The notes: generated by a model from the sequence alone, not told the origin. A stretch of 58,388 nt of DNA from Chara braunii (GCA_003427395.1 BFEA01000112.1:2655670-2714057), one strand, 5' to 3'; shown: positions 1 through 10,127, numbered from the stretch's first letter. Numbers and translations: made by a program.

Positions 1-310
1 GGGGTGGGAGAGGGCTGTCTGAGGGAGTTTGAGAGACTGTTTGATGAAGGGGCTGACACAACCTTCACTGTGGGGTTGTGCTTGCAGGGCATAATGGCGC
101 AGAAACACAATTCTGAAGTGTTGAAGAGACACTTCACGGACCATGGGCCCCATGGCACAGATCCGGGCAGGGGGTTGAAGTACTGGCAGCTGCGAGTGGA
201 GGTTCGTCGGCACTGCGTCATAACTTTCAACTGCACATTGCTTCCTCTGCACCGAACCAAAGGGGAAAAAAAAAAAAAAAATTGCAGCACACCCCGAGCG
301 CACCGGCGCA
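1..310. other. Window edge, no gene recognised
   Basis: One plus-strand frame stays open from position 4 to 423, but its 3' part runs through A-tracts and a tandem repeat. The first 80 or so codons have mixed composition and could be a fragment of an exon or transposon gene running in from the left. I recognise no family, and no splice or start signal decides the matter. Confidence 0.15.
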
Positions 311-358
311 CAGCGCACCCTGGCACAGCGCACCCTGGCACAGCGCACCCTGGCACAG
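311..358. repeat. 15-bp tandem repeat, 3 copies
   Basis: Three consecutive copies of CAGCGCACCCTGGCA followed by degenerating CA/GC-rich sequence up to about 410. A simple tandem expansion with no other visible role. Confidence 0.85.
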
Positions 359-581
359 CACACCGCACAGCGCACAACGCCCCGCACCGCATTGTGCACC
401 GCACAGGTGCGCCGCAGGTATGATTTGTCCACAATTCGTCAATGATTCCACTACCAACACGGAATGAGAGATAGCAACCAAAAGTATAAAAAAAAAAGAA
501 AGAAAGACAGCTGCAATCATCAACCTCCACAGTTTATCCGTTCCAAAAGAATCTGGGCCCACGAAGTCCCAACCCCCCTAA

Positions 582-891
582 GGGGAGGTCCCACAAGCAA
601 AGAGGATTGGACTAAACCGCGAGTACCTTTCCCAGCTATTTTTCAGAGACGCAGCCCGTTGACATCCATAACTTTCCCCGGGCCGCCGTTGATAAATAAA
701 TTTCATCGTCGGGCCGTGGGGCCCATGACTCACGTGTGGGTAAGGTATTGGTGCTGAAGCTCCTGAATCTGGATGTCTTTTATGCAGACATGCAGAAAAG
801 CAGATCAATCATCATTTTCTGCACATCCTCACCAAAGAAGTCCAGATTTAGGCGCTAAATCCAATTGTCTTTGCTATTGGGACCTTGTCCC
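582..891. mobile_element. Foldback MITE family F1, copy a (interrupted)
   Basis: The left end reads GGGGAGGTCCCAC followed by AAGCAAAGAGGATTGG, and the right end is its diverged inverted complement (CCAATTGTCTTTGCTATTGGGAC). The inner arm CTGAATCTGGATG matches the inner arms of the copies at 3481, 5067 and 5332. About 130 bp of unrelated sequence (roughly 615-745) separates the left terminus from the rest, so the copy appears interrupted by an insertion. Family F1 is defined only from copies within this window. No coding capacity is visible, as expected for a nonautonomous element. Confidence 0.55.
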
Positions 892-1137
892 TGCATGCAA
901 TACCGGGCACTTTCTACCGGCCTTGTTTGAAGGGCAATGATGCAATTTCCAGTAACTTCCAAGGGCCATTCTGTAGGTTCCTTCTTCAAGGCAATCTTGA
1001 AACGTCTTGAAAATTCCCTTCAAGGTGCCATTAACTTCAAAAGGGCAATCTTGTAACTTCCCTTCAAGGTGCCGAGACCAATCTTTCAGCGATCCTTACA
1101 GAAAAAAAAGAAAAAAAAAAGAAAAAGAAACACGCAG

Positions 1138-1215
1138 CCCATGTGGCTGAATGGTACACCCATCATCTGTTTGGCAAACAGACCTGGGGTTCAAATCCTA
1201 ATGGAATCCGAGAAA
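1138..1215 (+). mobile_element. tRNA-like SINE head
   Basis: A tRNA-like stretch contains a loose A-box (TGGCTGAATGG), an anticodon-arm-like hairpin TCTGT-TTGGCAA-ACAGA, and a B-box-like GGTTCAAATCC. Acceptor and T stems do not pair well, so this is a tRNA-derived SINE head or decayed tRNA rather than a working tRNA gene. Sequence downstream (about 1310-1420) is similar to 1515-1640, suggesting two related element copies in this stretch. Confidence 0.45.
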
Positions 1216-1578
1216 CATAAAAGGGCTCTGAATAACCTTAAAACCACCAGAGTACCCGGGCCTGCAGGCACCTTACTGTGCGCCAAGCTTTTCCAAACCC
1301 ACCACCAGCGCACTTTTCTTCTCTTTTGGCTGGCGTCGCCAACCATTGTGATCCGGGAGGCTGAGCTTCCAAAATTTTTGTAGCCTACGAGTTCCTTTTT
1401 CAGCAAGATGGGGCCTTACTACGCATCAAGTTTTTTCAACAATCTCAGTGGCAGCAATGTACACAAGGATTTTCTTGAATGAACCTGCCTGCAATTGGCA
1501 TCGGATTCAGCAGCGCCTCTTTCTTCTTGTTGGCTGGCGCCGCCGGCGGTTGTGGTCCGGTAGGCCGAGCCTCGGCCT

Positions 1579-1730
1579 CCAAACTTTTTGTACACCTCTG
1601 GTTTCTTTCAGCAAGGCCGGGGCCGTGTACTGGCGGTTTAAACCACCAGTACATCCAAACTTTTTGTACGCCTCTGGTTTCTTTCAGCAAGGCTGGGGCC
1701 GTGTACTGGCAGTTTAAACCACCAGTACAT
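1579..1730. repeat. 76-bp tandem duplication with internal palindrome
   Basis: Two head-to-tail units of 76 bp, each starting CCAAACTTTTTGTAC. Each unit ends with a near-perfect palindrome (GTACTGG, then GGTTTAAACC, then CCAGTAC) centred on TTTAAA. The short motif CCAGTACATGG recurs at about 2310-2335. Confidence 0.85.
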
Positions 1731-1733
1731 CCA

Positions 1734-1800
1734 GCGGCCTAACTCAGTTGGTAAGGCGCGCAAGTGGTCTTGGGTTCAATCCCAATGGGCCTCATGTACC
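1734..1800 (+). mobile_element. tRNA-like SINE head
   Basis: An A-box-like TAACTCAGTTGG and a B-box-like GGTTCAATCCC lie about 35 bp apart, followed by a TACCTTCCTGGGCAAGC-type segment that resembles the post-tRNA region of tRNA-derived SINEs. Cloverleaf pairing is incomplete, so a functional tRNA is unlikely. Internal Pol III promoter boxes would be the expected transcription signal. Confidence 0.45.
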
Positions 1801-1967
1801 TTCCTGGGCAAGCTTGGCGCCCGCCACCTAGAGAAAGGCCATTGGTTCCCCCGAGTGGCATTGAACAGAGACAGCTGATGTCCATAGGGGGAGGGGACCG
1901 GAGGGGAGGCACAGCAACCGGCCCATCGAAGCAGCTCGGCCCCATTGCTACCGACTGACCCCTGACC

Positions 1968-2135
1968 GGTATCGCCCACCTGCTGGTGGGTGCAGCTGTA
2001 GCAGGTATCGCAGCTGCTGGTGGGTGCAGCCGTAGCAGGTATCGCACCTGCTGGTGGGTGCAGCTGTAGCAGGTATCGCACCTGCTGGTGGGTGCAGCTG
2101 TAGCAGGTATCGCACCTGCTGGTGGGTGCAGCTCG
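1968..2135. repeat. 34-bp minisatellite, 5 units
   Basis: Five units begin GGTATCGCACCTGCTGG at 1968, 2004, 2038, 2072 and 2106, with a period of 34 bp (first interval 36). Units differ by only a few bases. Frames read through the array are open on both strands only because the unit lacks stops. Confidence 0.9.
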
Positions 2136-2408
2136 CGCATGTTCCCTCGTTGGAGGCTTGAGCGCGGACGTGGCAGCTACGGGGTTCCCCATAATACTAT
2201 AATTACAATAAAAAAGGCCTGAAAGGTCATCCTGTCCAGATTCGACAGGTAATTGAATTGGTTGGGCTTAGAAAGAATTAGCCTTAAAAAAAAAAAAAAA
2301 AAAAAAAAGGCACCAGTACATGGCACCAGTACATGGCCCCAGCTAAGTTTGAGAATCACGATTGAACCTCTCCAAAAAAAACACAGGCTGCGGGCAACCG
2401 GACCAAAT

Positions 2409-2527
2409 GGCTACCTTCTTCCCCCAAATACAGCGTACGGTCATTATAGCTGTATGTAGACTGAGAGATACCCCAACTACAGCTATAATGACTGTACGTT
2501 GTATTCGGGGGACGAAGGTAGGCAGCC
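2409..2527. mobile_element. Foldback MITE, near-perfect inverted repeat
   Basis: The arms start GGCTACCTTCTTCCCCC and end with the inverted complement GGGGGACGAAGGTAGGCAGCC. Each arm is about 48 bp, including GTACGGTCATTATAGCTGTA and its complement, around a loop of about 22 bp. A related half-arm is visible at 43,800-43,840 (TCCCCCCGAATAGAGC). Confidence 0.75.
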
Positions 2528-2948
2528 AGCCAAACAAAACAAAAACCCCACGCTGGAGGTTCAGCATGGGCCGCAGTGGGGATCCGCCTCCTACAAAAGA
2601 GGCCCCTGCCTCCTACAGAAGAATGTACAAGCACCACCCCACTCAACTTCAAAAAGTCGAGTGACTTGACTTTATCCTTTTTTTGCGGGCCTCGGGGAGA
2701 AGGCCCGGCAGTGCGACAGGGGAAGAAGCTGTGGGCACAATGACAGATGGCAAATGGACGGCAAGTACTCCTGCTGGTTCATTCTGTGCATCTGGACACC
2801 ACACATGCAGGGACACATGAGGTACGGACGCAAGAACATGAAAAAAAAAAAAGAAAGGCAAGAGGTTTGGCTCTCCACTTGGTAGGCAGTAGAAATGCTT
2901 GCGCACATAACACCCACCTCGCGCGCCTCCTGCCTTGCGAGGTGGGAG

Positions 2949-3026
2949 ACGAAAAGACACGAACAGACTCACGAAAAAACTCACGAAAAGACACGAACAG
3001 ACTCACGAAAGGACACAAACAGACTT
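2949..3026. repeat. Short tandem repeat ACGAAAAGACACGAACAGACTC
   Basis: Roughly 22-bp and 11-bp periodic units (ACGAAAAGACACGAACAGACT and shorter ACGAAAAAACTC versions) repeat about four times. Confidence 0.7.
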
Positions 3027-3050
3027 GTCGCAGTCTAATACTCCGACTTC

Positions 3051-3207
3051 GGGCCTCTCTCCACTACACAACATCTCCACTACACAACACTCGACAACAT
3101 GCATTTGGATTTGGACGTCTTTGTGAACCTGGTGCCTCCATTCTGAATTTGTCGGTTCCAGAAAGGGTCCACATGCATGTAGAGTGCTGTGTAGTGGAGC
3201 GAGCCCC
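3051..3207. mobile_element. Foldback MITE family F2, copy a
   Basis: The left end GGGCCTCTCTCCACTACACAAC pairs with a right end whose reverse complement reads GGGGCTCGCTCCACTACACAGC. Inner sequences (ACATGCATTTGGA and ACATGCATGTGGA) also pair. The copy at 15,134-15,279 has the same ends and interior, so this is a dispersed nonautonomous family of about 150 bp. Confidence 0.7.
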
Positions 3208-3263
3208 TTTTTCTTTTTTTTCTCTTTTTTTTTTTCTTTTTTTATGCCAGCCCCTTTTTATTT

Positions 3264-3380
3264 GACGCTCTGAAGGTGATTGGGATTAGAATCATCCAGG
3301 TCTGGCCGTACTTGCATCTGACTGCAATTGCGGCCCCACATGGACGCATCTGACAGCAATCAGGTCCGGAGCCTTGCAGG
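3264..3380. mobile_element. Foldback element family F3, copy a
   Basis: Inverted arms around CGCTCTGAAGGTGATTG on the left and CAATCAGGTCCGGAGCC on the right. The middle contains CATCCAGGTCTGGCCG. The copy at 3751-3838 shares arms and centre. Confidence 0.5.
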
Positions 3381-3405
3381 ACATGTCGTCGTGCTAGTGC
3401 ACACA

Positions 3406-3477
3406 CCCTCAGCTAGGCCCGTTGGTAAGGAATATTTTTCTCTTTTCTTTCAATTATCAACGGGCCCAGCTGAGGGC
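3406..3477. repeat. Foldback with A-box-like arm
   Basis: CCTCAGCTAGGCCCGTTGG and its complement near 3455-3477 form a hairpin of about 20 bp around a T-rich loop. The left arm (CTAGGCCCGTTGGTAAGG) resembles a tRNA A-box region and recurs at 5301-5320 just outside another F1 element. It may be a SINE fragment rather than an independent element. Confidence 0.4.
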
Positions 3478-3480
3478 GTA

Positions 3481-3652
3481 ACCAAGGACCAGATCCCACT
3501 GGCAAAGAGGATGCAAAAAAGTGTCTGAATCTGGACGTGTTCGCGGAGATGTGCAAAACATTGAGACTGATCTGCTTTTCTGCATCTCCGTGTAGAACAC
3601 GTCCAGATTCAGCCACTTTTTCCAATCCTCTTTGCCAGTGGGATCTGCCCCT
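3481..3652. mobile_element. Foldback MITE family F1, copy b
   Basis: An intact-looking copy of about 170 bp. The left end has GATCCCACTGGCAAAGAGG and the right end has CCTCTTTGCCAGTGGGATC, with inner arms GAATCTGGACGTGTT and AACACGTCCAGATTC. It shares ends and arms with the copies at 582, 4819, 5067 and 5332. Confidence 0.7.
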
Positions 3653-3750
3653 AAGGCATTTTCTCATCATCCAGGTTGAGTGAGTCATCTGCATTCCTAG
3701 ATACAGAGAGTGTACGACCTACAGAACAGAAAAAAAAAAAAAAAAAGACA

Positions 3751-3838
3751 TTTTCTCCAAAGCTCTGGACGTGATTGCAGTCAGACGGCCAGACCTGGAT
3801 GAATCTGACCGCAATCACGTCCAGAGCCTTGGAGAAAA
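3751..3838. mobile_element. Foldback element family F3, copy b
   Basis: A nearly perfect hairpin, TTTTCTCCAAAGCTCTGGAC on the left and its complement GTCCAGAGCCTTGGAGAAAA on the right, with further pairing of GTGATTGC and GCAATCAC. It directly precedes the U6 retrocopy at 3881. Confidence 0.65.
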
Positions 3839-3880
3839 ACTCCTATAGTAGCATGCACGAATCTGATCCGGATTCGGTCT

Positions 3881-3898
3881 GTCCTTCGGGACATCCGT

Positions 3899-3929
<31 letters not shown>

Positions 3930-4021
3930 GCACGGCCCCTGCGCAAGGATGACACGCATAAATCGGGAAACGGTCCAACTTAAAAAAAAAAAATAAAATA
4001 AAAAAAAAATAAAAAAAAAAA
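3881..4021 (+). pseudogene. U6 snRNA retrocopy 1 with A-rich tail
   Basis: Positions 3881-3981 match nearly the whole U6 spliceosomal snRNA: the 5' stem-loop GTCCTTCGGGAC, the ACAGAGAAGATTAGCA block that contains the U6 ACAGAG box, the AGGATGACACGCA region and the 3' TCCAACTT end. Differences from plant U6 include an extra AGC (AGCAGCACGG instead of AGCATGG). It is followed by an A-rich tail (3982-4021) instead of a Pol III T-run. Upstream I see neither the plant USE element nor a well-placed TATA box. The tail points to a reverse-transcribed, retroposed copy. Imperfectly repeated flanks (AATCTGATCCGG and AATCTAATCCGG) may be a decayed target duplication. A transcribed gene is less likely. 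Confidence 0.8.
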
Positions 4022-4162
4022 TCAATCTAATCCGGTCTTCTCCTTCCACCCCTTCCACCTCTCACGGCAGCAGGCGGCAGGCCAACCGTTTTTTTTTGTT
4101 TTTTTTTTTTTTGCAAATTTGGCCCAATGGACCACGGATCAGAACAGATGCTACAATTGATC

Positions 4163-4650
4163 TTAGGCTTGGACCCCACTGGCCGGCGGCGTGGAACTCA
4201 TTTTCCATTTCCATGTTTAGGGGACCCCACTGGACCGCCAGGAAGGTGCGCCAATGCAAAATCGGGACCCCGCTGCCAATGCCGGACTGTCGTGACAGTT
4301 TTCCAAAACCATTGTTTGTTGAAAGGGGGGGGGGGCATCTCTTGAGATGCCGTACCAGGGCACGGGCGGCCTGGTCCAGTGCACGGAGCTCTTGAGATGC
4401 CGTACCAGGGCATCTCTTCAGATGCCGTGCCAGGGCACGGAGCTGGACCACTTGGTTCACAACACTTTCCATTTCGCAAGGCGACCTTCCCAAATTTCCA
4501 TTTCGGGAATGGAAGTCATTTTCCAAGAAGCCGGCAAGACCGTGGCCGTGGGGTCTCGACATTTTCTGGAAATGGTTTTCCAGACGGCGTTCGCCGTTTT
4601 CCGCGGCCGAACATGTTTTCCAACCGCCGAGCAGTGGGGTCCAAGCCTTA
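4163..4650. mobile_element. Long foldback element family F4, copy a
   Basis: The ends TTAGGCTTGGACCCCACT (4163-4180) and AGTGGGGTCCAAGCCTTA (4633-4650) are an 18-bp perfect terminal inverted repeat. Internally there are repeated segments around TTGAGATGCCGTACCAGGGC (4334-4455) and paired TTTTCC/GGAAAA tracts. The copy at 8151-8802 has the same ends. No transposase frame is present. Confidence 0.65.
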
Positions 4651-4818
4651 GCCAAAAGGCCGAGAAAGGTAGTCAACCGTTTCTTTTGCCCATATCGGAT
4701 TCGCCGGTTTTTTTTTTTCCCCGCCCTTATCTGGCGCCCAAACTAAGCCAGATACATGGGCTCGATTTGTGGAGAGTTTGGATGGGGTGGCACGTGAGTG
4801 AAAAACGATGGCATCCTT

Positions 4819-4916
4819 AATGTCGAGATTGAACTGCTCTTCCGCATCTCTGCTTAAAACACGTCCAGATTCAGAATATTTATCCAACCCTCTTTGCTAG
4901 TGGGACCTCACCCCCG
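4819..4916. mobile_element. Foldback MITE family F1, copy c (right half)
   Basis: The right half of an F1 element: TTCCGCATCTCTGC, ACACGTCCAGATTCAG, and the terminus CTCTTTGCTAGTGGGACCTCACCCC. No matching left terminus is visible upstream, so the copy is truncated. Confidence 0.5.
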
Positions 4917-5066
4917 GTCCTGCACTTCGCGGGATCTTTTTTTCCTTCTTTTTTTTTCACGGCGAATGCCCTTGACACATCATCATCGACCTGGCCGGCC
5001 GTAGGTAATTCAAAATTGTAGTCCTTTTTGTTTTCCGTTTTTTCATCATTGAACTGACCGCCCTCT

Positions 5067-5213
5067 GGGGCCATGTCCCACTAGCAACTCAATCTGGACG
5101 TGTTTGTGGAGACGTGCAGTTCAGGAAACTCAACACCATTTCTGCACATCTCCGCAACAGCGTCCAGATTCAGGCGTTGAGGTAGCTCAACGCTCCTAGT
5201 GGGACTTGGCCCC
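5067..5213. mobile_element. Foldback MITE family F1, copy d
   Basis: The ends GGGGCCATGTCCCACTAGC and GCTCCTAGTGGGACTTGGCCCC are terminal inverted repeats. The inner arms AATCTGGACGTGTTTG and CGTCCAGATTC match the other F1 copies. Confidence 0.65.
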
Positions 5214-5331
5214 GGGTAATTCAGAATTATTATAATTTCCAAAAAAAAAAAAACTATAATCTGGTCATCTGATCGTATCTGGATTCGAACTTGGAAAAAC
5301 TGAGCTAGGCCCGTTGGTATGTAATATTTTA

Positions 5332-5497
5332 GGGCCGGATCCCACTGGCAAAGACGATTGGAATAAGTGTCTGTATCTGGACTTGTTCCACACAGAGATG
5401 CAGAAACGCAGATCAATCGCAGTTTTTTACGCCTATCCACAAACACGTCCAGATTCAGACACTTTTCCAATCCTCTTCGGCAGCCAGATCTGGCCCT
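5332..5497. mobile_element. Foldback MITE family F1, copy e
   Basis: The left end GGGCCGGATCCCACTGGC pairs with the right end GCAGCCAGATCTGGCCC. Interior TCTGTATCTGGACTTGTTC and AACACGTCCAGATTCAGAC form the inner stem. It sits just after CTGAGCTAGGCCCGTTGGTA, the same sequence found next to copy b, so the two may share a larger ancestral insertion context. Confidence 0.65.
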
Positions 5498-5545
5498 TAT
5501 CTGCTTTTCAGTGCAATTTGAACTCAGGTCTGTACGTCGACAGTT

Positions 5546-5725
5546 CAGGGCGGCTTTTTTTTTTTTTTTTTTTTTTTTGAACCATTTCTCGATTTATGCA
5601 TGTCATCCTTGCGCAGGGGCTACGTCCCACTTGCGCAAATTAGGAGTTCTCGGCCGTTGATCTTCGCTATCTACGGTCAGTATCTCTTCATTCGTGCAAG
5701 TGGGACCTAGCCCCAGGGGCCTTGC

Positions 5726-5756
<31 letters not shown>

Positions 5757-5782
5757 ACGGATGTCCCGAAGGACAGGGCGGC
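5546..5782 (-). pseudogene. U6 snRNA retrocopy 2 with tail, target duplication and nested MITE
   Basis: Read on the minus strand, U6 begins at 5773 (GTCCTTCGGGACATCCG) and runs to 5579 (AAATCGAGAAATGGTTC). It is followed by a 24-nt A tail, seen as T at 5555-5578. The insert is bracketed by direct repeats CAGGGCGGC at 5546-5554 and 5774-5782, a 9-bp target-site duplication. A foldback MITE (5616-5714) interrupts it in the middle. It shares the AGCAGCA insertion with retrocopy 1, so both derive from the same U6 variant. Poly(A), an intact 5' end and the duplication are the marks of target-primed reverse transcription. Confidence 0.88.
5616..5714. mobile_element. Small foldback MITE family F5, copy a
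   Basis: A 99-bp element with ends GGGGCTACGTCCCACTTG and CAAGTGGGACCTAGCCCC, inserted inside U6 retrocopy 2. AGGGGC is present on both sides (5615-5620 and 5715-5720), so the exact boundary is ambiguous: either a 6-bp duplication or element ends starting GGGGC. Internal sequence matches copy b in inverted orientation. Confidence 0.75.
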
Positions 5783-5883
5783 ATTTTTGAAATGCCCACT
5801 GGCCTATTTCTATCTGCCGCTGCTCGCCAACTCTGACCACCAAAAAAAAATACTCAGACAGCCGCAAGTCCCACGTCAGAGCC

Positions 5884-5985
5884 GGGGATAGGTCCCACTT
5901 GCACGAATTAAAAGATACTGACCGTAGATAGCAAAGATCAACGGTCGCCGAAATCTCCTAATTTGCGCAAGTGGGACCTTGCCCC
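5884..5985. mobile_element. Small foldback MITE family F5, copy b
   Basis: A 102-bp copy in the opposite orientation to copy a. Its ends are GGGGATAGGTCCCACTTGC and GCAAGTGGGACCTTGCCCC, and the shared interior includes GATACTGACCGTAGATAGC. Two copies 170 bp apart support a recently active family. Confidence 0.75.
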
Positions 5986-6397
5986 GGCATCAGATGCCTC
6001 TTCCCACCCATGGGGATGCGGTGGAGCCCAACAACGCGATTGCGCATGCATGGGCCATCCTTTGGCGAACCAAAGCGGCGCAAAGAGGGAGGGGGGGGTG
6101 CGGGAGAAGGGGGGGGGGGGGATACGGCCCGCTTTATCACGTGAGCGGAGGCTACCTACTGGTAGGCTCCAAGATCGCGGGGAGAGAGAATCGCCACCGT
6201 CCATTTCAATCTCCAGATGTCCTCTTCTTGCGAAGCATCAACGGTCTCCTGTTGTCTTTAGGCTTGGCAGATAATAGTCTTCTGATGTAGGCAGAGTAAT
6301 AATCCAATCTTCGCATGTAGATAGACAATAATCAGTCTACGTACATCATAACTATCTTTTAAAAACAAGGGAAGAGACCATATCTGCCGCGTCGGAT

Positions 6398-7213
6398 ATG
6401 GCTGCCGCCGTATCCGAATCTGCCGCGAGCGGAATCGTCTCCGGCGCAGCAGAAAGGAGCAGACACCAGGTGCCACCACGTGGCAGCAGAGCTAATCGAG
6501 CTTCTGACGTGTCCAGAGGAAGTGCATTGACGTACACGTGGCGAGTAGACGCTTTCACTTCGGGGTGCCACGTGGCAGTGTTCCCGCCAAAACCGCACGC
6601 TGTAAATCCGGAGCGCCACGTGGCAGTGTTCCCGCCAAAACCGACCGTCAGGATTGGACAGGGTAAGTCGAACGAGGAGAGCGACGGGAATCAACATCAT
6701 CGACAGCAGAGTGCCAGCTCAGCTTCACGGAGTGCCATCTCAGCAGCCCTACCGACGTGTCAACGACGGCAACGCCTCGACGGCGGAGCGCCGACTCCGC
6801 TCTTTCTTCCGACGAGCAATGACCACTCGCCACGTGGCGCAATAGCGGCAATGACCGTACGTCGAGGGAAAGTGAACCGGAGAGGAACTCGAGCTCGCGC
6901 CATCTGCGAAAATGACGGTAGAGACGGTGCCACGTCATCATCGTCTTCTTCTCCAGTCCGCCGCAAGGTGATGCTTACGTGTCGACAGTGCAAGCGACCG
7001 TACGATCCCGATCAGAACCATCCCGGCGCCTGCAGGTATCACACGGCTCACTGGGGAGGAGAGACGAGACGTAAGTTCGAAAGCGTGCACAGCGGTGGCA
7101 CGTCGGATACGCCCGACGGCGGAAAGATCTCGCAGTATTGGCATTGCTGTGGAAGTCCCGATCCCAGCGATCTCGGATGCGTGGCCTCACGCCACGTGTC
7201 GTACGACGAGTGA
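6398..7213 (+). CDS. Small Cys/His-rich zinc-binding (CHORD-like) protein
   Basis: An open frame of 271 codons ends at TGA 7211-7213. The conserved part is the last 80 or so residues: CRQCKRPYDPDQN, then GACRYH, then WHCC, then GC and a final RH before the C-terminus. This C-x2-C ... C-x2-H ... C-C ... G-C ... H arrangement resembles CHORD-type zinc-binding modules. No transmembrane segment is visible. The N-terminal 150 residues are low-information and cross the duplicated G-box/E2F block, giving a repeated HVAVFPPKP peptide, so the true start may be ATG 6851. A consensus splice donor (GTAAGT) lies at 7071, but reading straight through keeps the Cys/His pattern intact. Function is unknown; CHORD proteins elsewhere are co-chaperones, and I do not extend that role here. 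Confidence 0.5.
   Translation: MAAAVSESAASGIVSGAAERSRHQVPPRGSRANRASDVSRGSALTYTWRVDAFTSGCHVAVFPPKPHAVNPERHVAVFPPKPTVRIGQGKSNEESDGNQHHRQQSASSASRSAISAALPTCQRRQRLDGGAPTPLFLPTSNDHSPRGAIAAMTVRRGKVNRRGTRARAICENDGRDGATSSSSSSPVRRKVMLTCRQCKRPYDPDQNHPGACRYHTAHWGGETRRKFESVHSGGTSDTPDGGKISQYWHCCGSPDPSDLGCVASRHVSYDE
6566..6643. promoter_or_regulatory. Duplicated G-box plus E2F-like site
   Basis: A 30-bp block is repeated at a 48-bp interval. Each copy has CCACGTGGC (G-box, CACGTG core) followed by TTCCCGCCAAAACC, whose complement contains TTTGGCGGGAA and fits the E2F consensus. Six CACGTG cores occur between 6477 and 7198. The layout looks like promoter sequence although a reading frame runs across it. If it is a promoter, the real start codon of the following gene lies downstream, for example at 6851. 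Confidence 0.4.
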
Positions 7214-7294
7214 TTGCGACCAATATAAAGAAACGACAGAGCGGGACCAAATCTATAAAACCTAACGGCAAAGAAGTTGAAAATCAGAGCGAGG

Positions 7295-7295
<1 letters not shown>

Positions 7296-7329
<34 letters not shown>

Positions 7330-7495
7330 ACAACTGGCTCTCAGGGAGAGAGAGAGGGAGATAGAATAGCTCNAGAGAGAGAGAGAGAGAGAGAACAACT
7401 GGCTCTCAGGGAGAGAGAGAGGGAGATAGAATAGCTCTCAGACAGAGAGAGAAAAAGTGTGTGTGTGAGAGAGAGAGAGAGAGAGCGAGAAAAAA
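7296..7495. repeat. (GA)n tract with duplication around a single N
   Basis: GA-rich sequence just downstream of the CHORD-like ORF. A block of about 60 bp containing CAACTGGCTCTCAGGGAG occurs on both sides of the N at 7373, which suggests an assembly join rather than a genuine tandem duplication. Confidence 0.85.
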
Positions 7496-7500
7496 CTGGC

Positions 7501-8802
<1,302 letters not shown>

Positions 8803-8827
8803 TTTGGGCCTCGGCGCCACACTAACT

Positions 8828-8905
8828 CTTTCAACGTGTCTGGACCTGTTATTGTCCCGATACATGTAGAATATTGCCTTTGACGAGTGGTGCGGCGAGG
8901 CCTAT
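8828..8905. mobile_element. Foldback MITE family F2, partial copy c
   Basis: The right half only: TTTCAACGTGTCTGGAC, CCCGATACATGTAGAATATTG and a degenerate GAGTGGTGCGGCGAGGCC terminus. It parallels 15,210-15,279 of copy b. Confidence 0.4.
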
Positions 8906-9497
8906 TTCCGCCTGCCTACGGACCTGCTCCCCCCACCCCCTTTTTTTCCCCTCAAAAGCACCAGGGCCCCTTGCGTAATATATTGTCACTTTTTTCAAAT
9001 CTTGAAAAACGAAAAAGAACGGTTAAGAAGAAAAAAAAAAGACCCTACTTTTCAAAAAACGGAAAAAGAATGGTTAAAAAAAAAAAAAAACTGCAACTTT
9101 TGCTCACCGGACCGGATTCACATTTACCAGTAATTGTTCTGCCAATACCATTTTTCTGCAGGGAAAAACAAAAACAAAAAAAAAAGCGAAAAGAGGAGGT
9201 AAACGTCTGCCAAGACCATTCCTTGTTTTTTTAAGTTTTTTTTTTCCTCTCTCATTTCCTTTTATAATCAAACAAATAAAATGGGAAACGGTCCCGGCGG
9301 CGTCCCTATCATCCACAGGCAACCCACGAGCGACTTCGTATGTGGCCAGTTTTTTCGCAGGCGGTTATTATTTGAGAATTACTACAATTTTCAAAATAGG
9401 TGAGTTTCTTTTTTGAGATAATAACGTCATTACAAAATAGGAGAATAATTTACTTGTCTCGTGTGCTGTGAACTGCGTGTGATGCATGTGTGTTTTG
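8906..9497. other. No gene recognised; A-rich tracts
   Basis: Includes repeated AACGGAAAAAGAATGGTTAAAAA-like segments near 9008-9090 and several A or T runs. Nothing else is identifiable. Confidence 0.4.
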
Positions 9498-9553
9498 CCC
9501 ATGCTAATCTTGTCCAAATTCTCTGTGTCGTTCCAATTTGAACGAATGTCCCG
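9498..9553 (-). pseudogene. U6 snRNA fragment 3
   Basis: On the minus strand it reads GGGACATTCGTTCAAATTGG, then AACGACACAGAGA, then a 7-nt insertion (ATTTGGAC region), then AAGATTAGCATGGG. It is the 5' half of U6 without the first few bases and without the 3' half. No tail or clear target duplication is visible. Confidence 0.7.
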
Positions 9554-9639
9554 GCTTTACATAAAAATTAACATATATACAACTATTATACAATACAATT
9601 CATTGTATTATTATAGTAATAATTATACATACAATTCAT

Positions 9640-9890
9640 TGTCTTTCTATTTTCTTTCTATCCTTTTTTTTTCCCTTTTTTTTTTTTCCCTTCTTCCTTT
9701 CCCCTTTTTTTTCCCTTTTTTCCCTTCTTTTTCCCTTTCACTTTTTCTTTCACAAACTCGTTATTTCCTCTTTTTCCCCCCTTTTTTTCCCTTTCTTAAT
9801 CCTCTTTTTTCCCCTTTATTTTTTCCTTCTTTTTTCCCTTTTTTCCCTCTTATTCTGCCGTTTCTCTTTCTTTTCACATACTCGTTACCA
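9640..9890. repeat. Pyrimidine-rich low-complexity tract
   Basis: T/C-only runs of the TTTTTCCC type over about 240 bp. Open frames here are low-complexity artefacts. Confidence 0.85.
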
Positions 9891-10127
9891 TAATTAAATA
9901 CCATCATCATGCCCTCCTACGTGGCGTACTGTGAAATGTTGTCGGGGCCGTAGTCTGCGGGGAACCTATTCGTCTCCCACAAAAACCGAGAGTGAAAGAA
10001 AAAGGATACAATTCATTTTGTGGGCATGCAATTGATCACTGCTGGGCTCATAACCTTCTTCCGTCGCCTTCATTTTCTTCAAAACCGGAGAGCTGTAATC
10101 CATTTGCGTAAATTCATATCCTTTTTT

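Noticed and set aside
1138-1800. tRNA genes
   Set aside because: A and B boxes are present, but acceptor and T stems do not pair well, and neighbouring related copies suggest SINEs.
3881-3981. Functional U6 gene
   Set aside because: No USE or TATA box at the expected distance, no T-run terminator and an A-rich tail directly after the RNA end.
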